NCBI GenBank assembly: GCA_016932955.1
Contig: JAFGBV010000100.1
Location: 1 to 6,515, forward strand
DNA from: Anaerolineales bacterium
Lineage (GTDB): Bacteria; Chloroflexota; Anaerolineae; Anaerolineales; UBA4823
Reading direction: 5' to 3'
Length of the DNA stretch: 6,515 bases
Shown here piece by piece: positions 1 through 5,631 of this stretch (its first letter is position 1; each line of letters begins with the position of its first letter). The position numbers were made by a program, and so were the translations under genes. The notes below the pieces were generated by a model that was not told the DNA's origin, did no database searches, and saw nothing but the letters and a program-made list of their open reading frames with translations.

Positions 1-2029
1 GGTCCGCCAGGATCGCCTCTTCTTCCAGCAGCGCTTCCCAGGGCGGGAGGGCATTCTCATCGCGCGGATGGGTGCGCTGCCAGAAAGTGATCACCTTCTC
101 CACCTCCTGGTCGCTGATCATCACCCCCTGAGAGCGCAGCGGGGCCGGCGCTTCTGGCGGCTGGAACAGCATGTCGCCGTGACCCAGCAGCGCTTCTGCA
201 CCCCCGCTGTCCAGGATCACCCGCGAATCCACCGATGAGGCCACCGCAAAGGATAATCGGGCTGGAAAGTTAGCCTTGATCAGCCCGGTGATGATATCCG
301 TGCTCGGGCGCTGGGTCGCCACCACCAGGTGAATGCCCGTCGCTCGCGCCATCTGCGCCAGGCGGATCAGGTTGTGCTCGGTCTGGTCGGGGGCTGTCAT
401 CATCAGATCCGCCAGCTCGTCGATCATCACCACGATGCGCGGCAGCACCTCCGCCCCCTTATGGCGGCGGGCTTTGCGGTTGTAGGCGTCCAGGTGGCGG
501 GCATTCATCACCTCCAGCAGCTTGTAGCGCCGATCCATCTCCACCACCACCCAGCGCAACACGCCCAGGATGCGCTGGATATCGGTCTCCACCTTGCCGT
601 ACAGGTGAGGCAGCCCGTTGAAGCGCACCAACTCCACCATCTTGGGGTCGATCATCACCAGGCGCAGATCCTCCGGCGGATTATTGAATACCAGGCAGGT
701 GGTCAGCGCAGCAATACACACCGACTTGCCAGAGCCAGTGGTGCCGGCAATCAGCAGGTGGGGCATGCTCATCAGATCCGCCACCACCGGCAACCCCGAC
801 ACATCCCGCCCCAATGCAATCGCCAGCGGGGAATTGATCTTGTAGAACGCCTCCGACTCGAGGATCGGGCGTAGGCGCACCACCGTTGTGCGCAGATTGG
901 GCACCTCGATCCCGATGTAAGATTGCCCCGGCACCGGCGCTTCGATGCGCAGGCGCTCGGCTGCCAGCGCTAGCGCCAAGTCGCGGCGCAGCGAGGCGAT
1001 TTGCGAAACACGCACCTTTTGCTTGGCCTCGTCTTCGCTCCCGTTCTTGAGGAAGCCCGGCTCCACCGCAAATTGGGTCACCGTCGGCCCAATGCGGAAG
1101 CCGATCACCTTGGCCGGAACACCAAAATCGGCCAGTGTCTTCTCGATCAGCCCGGCAGTCTGGTTGATGTTGCGCTCGTCAGGCCGCGAGCTGGCCTCGT
1201 ACACCAGCAATTCCAGCGGCGGCAGGCGCTCATCGCGCGGCTGCGGCGGGGCCGCCCTCTCATCCTCGCGCGAGACCTGGAACTTCTTGCGAAATTCCGC
1301 TGGCAGCAAGGCGCGGCGCTTCTTGGCATCCCCCACCGCCAGCGCAGCCTGCTCGCCCGCCGGTGCCATGCTGATCACCGGCTCAGAAGCCAGCGCCACA
1401 GCATCGATGTGGGGCTGCGCCCAGCGCTGGAATTTCCGTCGTAGCGGCCCTGCTAATCCCAACCCGTATACCAGCCCGCCTAGCATCGCCACCCCCAGGA
1501 TCGCCGCTTGCACCAACCAGCCGAGTATGCCGAAACGCTGGAACAGAATACCCAAAATCTCCACCAGGCCCCACCCCACCAGTCCGCCGTCCAGGCTGGC
1601 TTCAGCGCGCGTCACCGAGCTGCCGCCCAGCAGAGAAAGAAATGCCAATCCCGCAAACGCGCTCAGCTCCAGCGCAATGACCCTGCCCCAGCGCACCTGA
1701 GGAATAGCGCTTTGTGCCGGCTCGCTCAGCGAGTGAGCCCGGTTAGCGCGCTGGCGCAGCACCACCAGCCCCGCCAGTCCGCTGCCTACCACCACCAGGA
1801 TGCCCCCCCAGCCGAACATCAGCCTCACAAAGCCGCCCCAGTTTTTGAGAATCCCCTCCCCCGCCAGCGGCGGGAAAACAATGGCAAGCAGCGTGAGCAG
1901 CGCAAGCGCAAGCAGCAACACCCCGGCAACATCCCACGAGAAGCGTTGAAAACGCATCACCAGGTTCAGAGTCGTACGCAGGGTCTTCTGCGCCTCAGAA
2001 GGTCGTGGGGCTGGCTTTTGGCTGCTCAT
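1..2029 (-). CDS. ftsK: FtsK/SpoIIIE-type DNA translocase, C-terminus cut off by the window edge
   Basis: This is a membrane-anchored DNA pump that moves chromosome ends through the closing septum. Reading the minus strand from ATG at 2029 gives 676 uninterrupted residues. Four hydrophobic segments lie at about 33-53, 72-91, 116-135 and 168-194, matching the usual four-helix FtsK anchor. A short charged linker (about 196-270) follows, then the alpha/beta motor. Walker A is GTTGSGKS at 429-436 (Lys435), a DPKMVEL segment is at 461-467, Walker B ends in Asp537-Glu538, and ATQRPSTD is at 571-578. The motor is complete, but the DNA-reading gamma winged helix lies beyond base 1. No clear Shine-Dalgarno precedes the ATG. 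An in-frame TTG at 2063-2065 would add 12 residues and overlap the Nudix stop. The gene lies 32 bases behind the Nudix gene, so it is probably co-transcribed. Family assignment is secure. Confidence 0.96.
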   Translation of the reverse strand, partial: MSSQKPAPRPSEAQKTLRTTLNLVMRFQRFSWDVAGVLLLALALLTLLAIVFPPLAGEGILKNWGGFVRLMFGWGGILVVVGSGLAGLVVLRQRANRAHSLSEPAQSAIPQVRWGRVIALELSAFAGLAFLSLLGGSSVTRAEASLDGGLVGWGLVEILGILFQRFGILGWLVQAAILGVAMLGGLVYGLGLAGPLRRKFQRWAQPHIDAVALASEPVISMAPAGEQAALAVGDAKKRRALLPAEFRKKFQVSREDERAAPPQPRDERLPPLELLVYEASSRPDERNINQTAGLIEKTLADFGVPAKVIGFRIGPTVTQFAVEPGFLKNGSEDEAKQKVRVSQIASLRRDLALALAAERLRIEAPVPGQSYIGIEVPNLRTTVVRLRPILESEAFYKINSPLAIALGRDVSGLPVVADLMSMPHLLIAGTTGSGKSVCIAALTTCLVFNNPPEDLRLVMIDPKMVELVRFNGLPHLYGKVETDIQRILGVLRWVVVEMDRRYKLLEVMNARHLDAYNRKARRHKGAEVLPRIVVMIDELADLMMTAPDQTEHNLIRLAQMARATGIHLVVATQRPSTDIITGLIKANFPARLSFAVASSVDSRVILDSGGAEALLGHGDMLFQPPEAPAPLRSQGVMISDQEVEKVITFWQRTHPRDENALPPWEALLEEEAILAD

Positions 2030-2061
2030 AGCGGTGAGAATAGCATAGTTTTCCAGCGCCG

Positions 2062-2619
2062 TCAACCGGATTCGATCCCGCGCACCTCGAGAACATCCCC
2101 CAGCAAGCCTGGCTTGCCCACCCGCTTCAGGTAAAACTCTGCGGGTTTCAGTCCTGAGCCTTCCATCTGATCATATAACTGCTGGCGTGTCATCTCCGCT
2201 GGAAATGCCCATTCCCCATCCTGCAGTCGGGTGACCCCGCACGTCCCCGCCAGCGAATCCAGGATGCGCTGACGGTGCCCCAGCAACATTTCTTCCGGCA
2301 GGTTCTCGCCAGAAAAATAGCCCATCTCGATCACCTCGCTGGGTTGTGGTGTTAACCTGCCGCCGATTCCCTGGCCCGTAAAAACAACCACATGTAGCCC
2401 GCCATGGAGCCAGTGTGGGCGCGAGTATATTCCCACCAGCCGCTCCAGGCGCACCTCCAGGCCGGTTTCCTCCCGCGCCTCCCGCCTCGCCGCCTGGGCG
2501 ATGCTCTCCCCGTCATCCACGCTCCCGCCAGGCAGGCACCACACCTCAAAATCCTTGCGTTTTGTCAGCAAAATGCGTCCATCTTCAATGATGGTAACGT
2601 TTACACCAAGACCGGGCAT
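2062..2619 (-). CDS. Nudix hydrolase
   Basis: This 185-residue protein is predicted to hydrolyse a nucleoside diphosphate linked to another group; the substrate cannot be read from the sequence. The Nudix box is perfect: Gly32, Glu38, Arg46-Glu47, Glu50-Glu51 and Gly53-Leu54 follow the GX5EX7REUXEEXGU pattern, so the metal-binding glutamates are intact. Upstream residues 26-32 (VWCLPGG) are the strand and turn usually found before the box, and YSRPH at 65-69 follows it. About 60 residues after residue 125 are not recognisable and could shape substrate choice. The ATG is supported by GAGAGG on the minus strand 6 bases upstream. The 48-base gap to the transporter is AT-rich and contains a TATACAAT that could be a weak -10, but I see no matching -35. 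It probably belongs to the same operon as its neighbours. MutT or ADP-ribose pyrophosphatase labels would be guesses. Confidence 0.93.
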   Translation of the reverse strand: MPGLGVNVTIIEDGRILLTKRKDFEVWCLPGGSVDDGESIAQAARREAREETGLEVRLERLVGIYSRPHWLHGGLHVVVFTGQGIGGRLTPQPSEVIEMGYFSGENLPEEMLLGHRQRILDSLAGTCGVTRLQDGEWAFPAEMTRQQLYDQMEGSGLKPAEFYLKRVGKPGLLGDVLEVRGIESG

Positions 2620-2667
2620 AGGTTCCTCTCTTTATAAATCATTGTATATTGTGCGCCGAGATAGAGA

Positions 2668-3606
2668 TCAGTCCCTGGCTTGCTGCCTGAGCGATGCTAC
2701 GTAGATCCCAAACAAGATCAGCACACCCCCGGCGATCTTGAGCCAGGTAGGAGTTTCGCGCAGCAGAAAATAAGCCAAAATCGTGGAGCCGATCGGCTCT
2801 CCGAGCAAAGTGATCGATACATACGTCGCCGGCAGGTATCCCAGCGCCCAGTTGAACGTCGAGTGGCCGATCAACTGCGGAATGAGTGCCAGCAGGACAA
2901 ACCAGAGATATGTCTGCGGCGGGTAACCCCAAGGCCTGAGCCCTGCCGCAAACATGATGACCACCAGTACGATGGCTGCCATGCCATACACCAGAAATAT
3001 ATAACCGACCAGCGATATGTTCGCCCGCAGCCGGCGCCCAATGAGCATATAGCTGGCCGCGGCCAGCGCCCCAGCGATAGCCAGCAAGTCTCCCACGAAT
3101 GCCTTGCCGCGTACGAACTGACCCAGGTCAGGGCAGGCAAGAACGCCTGATTGCCAGGTGCAGCTATCACTCAAGCCCACGATAGTCCCCCCAGCAAGTG
3201 CCAGCAGCATGCCGATCAGGATCGTGCGGGTGATACGCTCGTGTACCGTGATCGGGGAGAGCAAAGCCACCCACAGCGGTGTGGTCGAGACGAGCACAAC
3301 CGACGACGCCACCGAAGTGTACTCGAGCGAAGTGATCCAGGTAGCAAAATGGATTGCCAGAAAAATCCCCGAAAGCAGCGCCAGCCCTATTTGCTTGCGC
3401 GAAAGGGCAGCCAGCTCCGCCCGGCGTCGGCTGAGTGCCAGCGGTGCCAGGACAAGACTGGCAATGCTCAACCGCCATGCCGCAATCACCAGCGAAGACG
3501 CCTCCTCTTGGGCATAGCGAATGAAGATCGATGCAGTGGATACTGCCAGTATGCCAAAGGCAATTGCCAATTGTGGGGGAACACGGGGGTGTCTATCTGC
3601 GTTCAT
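2668..3606 (-). CDS. EamA/DMT-superfamily permease, 10 membrane helices
   Basis: This is a predicted inner-membrane transporter of the drug/metabolite family; the substrate is unknown. I start it at ATG 3604-3606 because that codon forms an ATGA overlap with the stop of the preceding protease gene. The longer start at 3633 would add nine polar residues (MACATPTLS) inside that gene. The 312-residue product has two EamA repeats, about residues 14-144 and 172-304, each with around five hydrophobic helices. Typical repeat ends are visible: STTPLWVALLSP at 107-118 and LLGEPIGSTILAYFLLRE at 267-284, the latter with the glutamate usual in EamA proteins. The loop between the repeats (about 146-170) is extended and holds two cysteines, Cys149 and Cys158. 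Translational coupling to sodX suggests co-expression with Ni-SOD, but EamA proteins are too varied to infer nickel or oxidant transport from position alone. Confidence 0.92.
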   Translation of the reverse strand: MNADRHPRVPPQLAIAFGILAVSTASIFIRYAQEEASSLVIAAWRLSIASLVLAPLALSRRRAELAALSRKQIGLALLSGIFLAIHFATWITSLEYTSVASSVVLVSTTPLWVALLSPITVHERITRTILIGMLLALAGGTIVGLSDSCTWQSGVLACPDLGQFVRGKAFVGDLLAIAGALAAASYMLIGRRLRANISLVGYIFLVYGMAAIVLVVIMFAAGLRPWGYPPQTYLWFVLLALIPQLIGHSTFNWALGYLPATYVSITLLGEPIGSTILAYFLLRETPTWLKIAGGVLILFGIYVASLRQQARD

Positions 3607-3908
3607 GCTGAGCGTGGGCGTCGCACATGCCAAATGACCCTGCCCAGCACAGATCCACTGGAGATTGCACCGAATTCACGGCTGTCCACGCTGGATGGGT
3701 GGGTGCCGAGTACAAATAGATTGCCGCTGGCAGGTTCTACCTCGTTAATTCGTTTGATCATCAGCCCATAGGCTGGATGCCGGAAGGCAATCGTATCGCC
3801 TTTTCTTGGAGGAATGAAAAAAAAGGGGATTTTGCTGATCATCACAAAATCCCCTTCTTGGTATTCTGGGGTCAGGCTTTGGCCTGTGATTCTGAGTACC
3901 CGGAGCAT
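3603..3908 (-). CDS. sodX: Nickel-type superoxide dismutase maturation protease (S26 family)
   Basis: This small serine protease should remove the leader of the Ni-SOD precursor encoded just upstream, exposing the His-Cys nickel hook. The 101-residue protein has the signal-peptidase I layout in miniature. GQSLTP at 9-14 provides the nucleophile Ser11, EGDFVMI at 18-24 follows, RKGDTIAF at 35-42 is the next strand, and Lys52-Arg53 provides the general base Lys52. A final GSVLGRVIWHVRRP strand is at 85-98. It lacks the N-terminal membrane helix of LepB, as expected for a soluble maturation enzyme. Its ATG overlaps the sodN stop as TAATG, and its TGA overlaps the next ATG. No independent Shine-Dalgarno is needed if translation reinitiates. 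Position next to sodN and the short length favour SodX over a general signal peptidase. Confidence 0.94.
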   Translation of the reverse strand: MLRVLRITGQSLTPEYQEGDFVMISKIPFFFIPPRKGDTIAFRHPAYGLMIKRINEVEPASGNLFVLGTHPSSVDSREFGAISSGSVLGRVIWHVRRPRSA

Positions 3909-4408
3909 TATAGCACAGGGTAAACCAGCTCCAATGCGGGTGCGTAGGGAGCCTTGGCGCGCTTGGTGGCAATGCCTTTGGCGTCCCAGAAGATCTGCGC
4001 GAACTCGTTCACTGCTTCTACGAATTGCACGGCGGTCTCGCGGTCGGTGGTCTGGCGCACTTTCGAGCCAAGCTGCATCAGCTTGTGCACCAGCTCGTGA
4101 GTGTTGGGGTGCTTTTCCAGGTGCTGGGCTTTGAGAAAATCCCCCCAGATCACGCGCACCTCAGCCTTGGCTTTTTCAGCGTGCTCTTCCTTAACCGTGA
4201 TGTAGCGTACCATGCTGTTGTGGTAATCCAGGCTCTTTTCGCTGCCTTTTGCTTCGAGGTCTTTCATCAGATCGATCATCCGTACTACTGTGAGCGCAGA
4301 GATCTGCGCAACGATCGGATCGTAAATTCCGCAGGGGATGTCGCAGTGTGCTTTAGCGCGCGGAAAGTGAAAAGATTGATCTAGCATGGTTAAGAATTGA
4401 TGGAACAT
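3908..4408 (-). CDS. sodN: Nickel-containing superoxide dismutase precursor
   Basis: This enzyme dismutates superoxide to oxygen and hydrogen peroxide at a nickel site formed by the mature N-terminus. The 166-residue precursor has a 20-residue leader ending RAKA, then the nickel hook HCDIPCGIYDP at 21-31. After cleavage His1, Cys2 and Cys6 are the ligands, with the conserved Asp3, Pro5 and Tyr9 also present. The helical-bundle body keeps the family segments IWGDFLK (87-93), HLEKHPNTHELV (96-107) and IFWDAK (139-144). About 20 residues follow (ATKRAKAPYAPALELVYPVL), beyond where I recall the Streptomyces enzyme ending. The second-shell Glu17 and Arg47 of that enzyme appear to be Ser and His here. 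The start is fixed by AGGAGG seven bases upstream. It is the first gene of the minus-strand run and overlaps sodX by one base. Confidence 0.97.
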   Translation of the reverse strand: MFHQFLTMLDQSFHFPRAKAHCDIPCGIYDPIVAQISALTVVRMIDLMKDLEAKGSEKSLDYHNSMVRYITVKEEHAEKAKAEVRVIWGDFLKAQHLEKHPNTHELVHKLMQLGSKVRQTTDRETAVQFVEAVNEFAQIFWDAKGIATKRAKAPYAPALELVYPVL

Positions 4409-4415
4409 GTTTTTT

Positions 4416-4421
4416 CCTCCT
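4416..4421 (-). promoter_or_regulatory. Ribosome binding site of sodN
   Basis: The minus strand reads AGGAGG here, a full Shine-Dalgarno match seven bases before the sodN ATG. It decides the start and so fixes the leader peptide at 20 residues. Confidence 0.9.
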
Positions 4422-4512
4422 GAGTATTAGATTGTAGTTGGTTTTCTGGGAATACCTGGAACGTGGCGATCTGTGGTGGTGTCACTCCTGCCATCTATCA
4501 CGGAAATTCCCA

Positions 4513-4533
4513 ATCACCCTTCAAATAAGTGAT
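4513..4533. promoter_or_regulatory. Inverted repeat at the predicted sodN transcription start (possible operator)
   Basis: ATCAC (4513-4517) and GTGAT (4529-4533) form a perfect five-base inverted repeat separated by 11 bases. Relative to the predicted start near 4535 it covers about +2 to +22 of the sodN transcript, a normal place for a repressor to act. It does not match the Streptomyces Nur box as I remember it. A five-base arm can occur by chance, so its role as an operator is a suggestion only. Confidence 0.3.
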
Positions 4534-4541
4534 GTGCATAG

Positions 4542-4570
4542 ATGATAATGAAAAAGAGTATTTTTGTCAA
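4542..4570 (-). promoter_or_regulatory. Sigma-70/A-type promoter of the sodN operon
   Basis: On the minus strand the -35 box TTGACA (4565-4570) is followed after exactly 17 bases by TATCAT (4542-4547). One base departs from consensus. Transcription would start near 4535 and leave a leader of about 127 bases before sodN. A TACAAT at 4431-4436 is closer to the gene but has no acceptable -35 at 16-18 bases, so I prefer the upstream site. No start site has been mapped; this is prediction from sequence. Confidence 0.65.
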
Positions 4571-4844
4571 GATTATGTCCAGCTTGCTGGAAGCCTTTAG
4601 GATTAAAGAATTATCATTTACTCCACTTCTCGTAATAACGCTTTCCCTTCTCACACAGATAGCAGGTGTGATCCGCCTAACTTGGTAGCTTCCCATCGCT
4701 GCTCTGCCTCAGATCGGTATCTACCACCCACGCACCCCACACGAACCTCTATTTTGTGCATACTAAGTGGCACGCTTTTCATAAAGTCGGGGTTTGGGGT
4801 GTAATTCGCCTTTAAGAAAGTCCTTTACTAAGTAGTTCAAATGA
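4571..4844. other. Divergent intergenic stretch with no recognised gene
   Basis: Between the two divergent promoters lie about 270 AT-richer bases in which I see no tRNA, conserved small ORF, transposase remnant or attachment site. A 60-codon minus-strand ORF (4514-4696) covers part of it, but it lacks a Shine-Dalgarno, contains the sodN promoter and has no recognisable motif. Small symmetric elements are present: CCAGC-TT-GCTGG at 4579-4590, next to the sodN -35 box, and TCACAC-N9-GTGTGA at 4651-4671. Neither has a T-run placed to make it a terminator. Confidence 0.5.
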
Positions 4845-4873
4845 TTGACGGAATCGAACAATTGTTCTATAAT
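4845..4873 (+). promoter_or_regulatory. Strong sigma-70/A-type promoter of the radical-SAM operon
   Basis: TTGACG (4845-4850) and a perfect TATAAT (4868-4873) are separated by exactly 17 bases. Only one base of twelve departs from consensus. Transcription would start near 4880, giving a leader of about 50 bases before the ATG at 4930. Such a strong promoter normally needs a repressor to control it, and a palindrome fills its spacer. Confidence 0.85.
4855..4868. promoter_or_regulatory. Probable LexA/DinR-type SOS box inside the promoter spacer
   Basis: The 14 bases CGAACAATTGTTCT contain a perfect 12-base palindrome, GAAC-AATT-GTTC (4856-4867). Compared with the Bacillus subtilis LexA (DinR) consensus CGAACRNRYGTTYC, 12 of 14 positions agree; the mismatches are the eighth and last bases. 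It sits wholly between the -35 and -10 hexamers and touches the first base of the -10, the classic place for LexA to block RNA polymerase. Whether the host LexA uses this motif is not shown here. Another repressor with a GAAC half-site could bind instead. Confidence 0.6.
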
Positions 4874-4916
4874 ATATCAATCTAGATCATTTGTGCTAGT
4901 TTTCTCCACCCCTACC

Positions 4917-4924
4917 AGGAGAGG
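4917..4924 (+). promoter_or_regulatory. Ribosome binding site of the radical-SAM gene
   Basis: AGGAGAGG lies five bases before the ATG at 4930 and supports that codon as the start, so the non-conserved N-terminal extension of about 20 residues is probably really made. Confidence 0.8.
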
Positions 4925-4929
4925 TAACA

Positions 4930-5631
4930 ATGGCTTCTGCTACTAATCAATCATCCCTCTCAGCTGCCCCCATCCCCCACTCAGACCTGCCTGCTGTGTT
5001 GAACATCGCCGCAACCTGCCTCGCAACAAGAGCCCTAGGACCTGGTCTCCGCAGTGTCGTTTGGGTACAGGGATGTCCATTTCATTGTCAGGATTGCATC
5101 TCCCCCCAATGGATACCGATCCGTCCCAATATCCTGATTACACCCCGCGAGCTCGCTCCTGGGTTGCTCAGCCATCCGGATGTATCCGGTCTCACCATCA
5201 GCGGTGGCGAGCCATTCCTGCAAGCCAAACAATTAGCCGAGTTAATTCGCATCATTCGTAATGAAAGGAATCTCAATGTGATCTGTTACACCGGTTTTTT
5301 GCTCAGCCAGCTCAGTAAGATGCCTGTTGGCAGCGGAGTCTCAGATCTCCTCTCTCAAATTGACGTACTCATCGATGGACCATATATTGCGAGCCAAAAC
5401 GACAATCGTGGCCTACGTGGTTCTTCTAATCAAACGATTCACCATCTCACCACTCGGATAAATGAGGTTGATTTTGAAAATCAGCCTCGCCAGGCTGAAA
5501 TCTATGTCCGTAATGGATCCGTATGGGTTGTTGGAGTTCCTCCAATAGGTGTCGGTTTTAATATCCTGAATGGGATCAGAAAGGCAGAAAAAGATGTCAG
5601 GACACAAGCACACCACAGTGTCTATCTCTGA
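4930..5631 (+). CDS. NrdG-like radical-SAM (4Fe-4S single-cluster) protein, substrate unknown
   Basis: The 233-residue protein belongs to the radical-SAM activating-enzyme group and should cleave S-adenosylmethionine at a 4Fe-4S cluster to make a 5'-deoxyadenosyl radical. The cluster motif C-x3-C-x2-C is Cys49, Cys53 and Cys56 in VQGCPFHCQDCISP. The SAM-binding motif ISGGEPFLQ is at 90-98, YTG at 120-122, and DGPY at 149-152. It opens with about 20 poorly conserved residues and ends with a tail of roughly 45 residues rich in V and G (EIYVRNGSVWVVGVPP at 190-205), so it is longer than NrdG as I know it (around 150-175 residues). No nrdD or other recognisable glycyl-radical enzyme lies in the window, which argues against a housekeeping NrdG. 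Its own promoter carries a LexA-like box. It overlaps the next gene by 38 bases, so they are probably one operon. The target may be a protein encoded further downstream. Confidence 0.88.
   Translation: MASATNQSSLSAAPIPHSDLPAVLNIAATCLATRALGPGLRSVVWVQGCPFHCQDCISPQWIPIRPNILITPRELAPGLLSHPDVSGLTISGGEPFLQAKQLAELIRIIRNERNLNVICYTGFLLSQLSKMPVGSGVSDLLSQIDVLIDGPYIASQNDNRGLRGSSNQTIHHLTTRINEVDFENQPRQAEIYVRNGSVWVVGVPPIGVGFNILNGIRKAEKDVRTQAHHSVYL

Noticed and set aside
329..1700. Long plus-strand open frames opposite ftsK (181, 251 and 147 codons)
   Set aside because: They are the antisense of a clear FtsK reading frame in GC-rich DNA, show odd His/Gln- or Ser/Arg-rich composition and contain no recognisable domain.
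2680..3771. Plus-strand open frames opposite the transporter and sodX (156, 206 and 119 codons)
   Set aside because: The minus strand encodes a convincing 10-helix permease and SodX there; the plus products are Gln/Arg-rich shadows without motifs.
3603..3908. General signal peptidase I (lepB)
   Set aside because: It has only 101 residues, no membrane anchor, and overlaps sodN directly, which fits SodX.
4025..4384. 119-codon plus-strand frame opposite sodN
   Set aside because: It is antisense to the Ni-SOD gene, whose nickel hook and family segments are unmistakable.
4431..4436. TACAAT as the sodN -10 box
   Set aside because: No acceptable -35 at 16-18 bases; the TTGACA-N17-TATCAT site upstream is much better.
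4514..4696. 60-codon minus-strand frame in the intergenic region
   Set aside because: It has no ribosome site or motif and overlaps the predicted sodN promoter.
4620..4840. tRNA or small RNA gene in the intergenic region
   Set aside because: I could not find a T-arm motif, paired acceptor ends or a hairpin followed by a T-run; the short inverted repeats are not enough.
4930..5631. Prokaryotic viperin or genuine NrdG as the identity of the radical-SAM gene
   Set aside because: The cluster surroundings (GCPFHCQDCISP, then ISGGEP) fit the short activating-enzyme group rather than viperins, and no nrdD is adjacent, so calling it nrdG would overstate the case.
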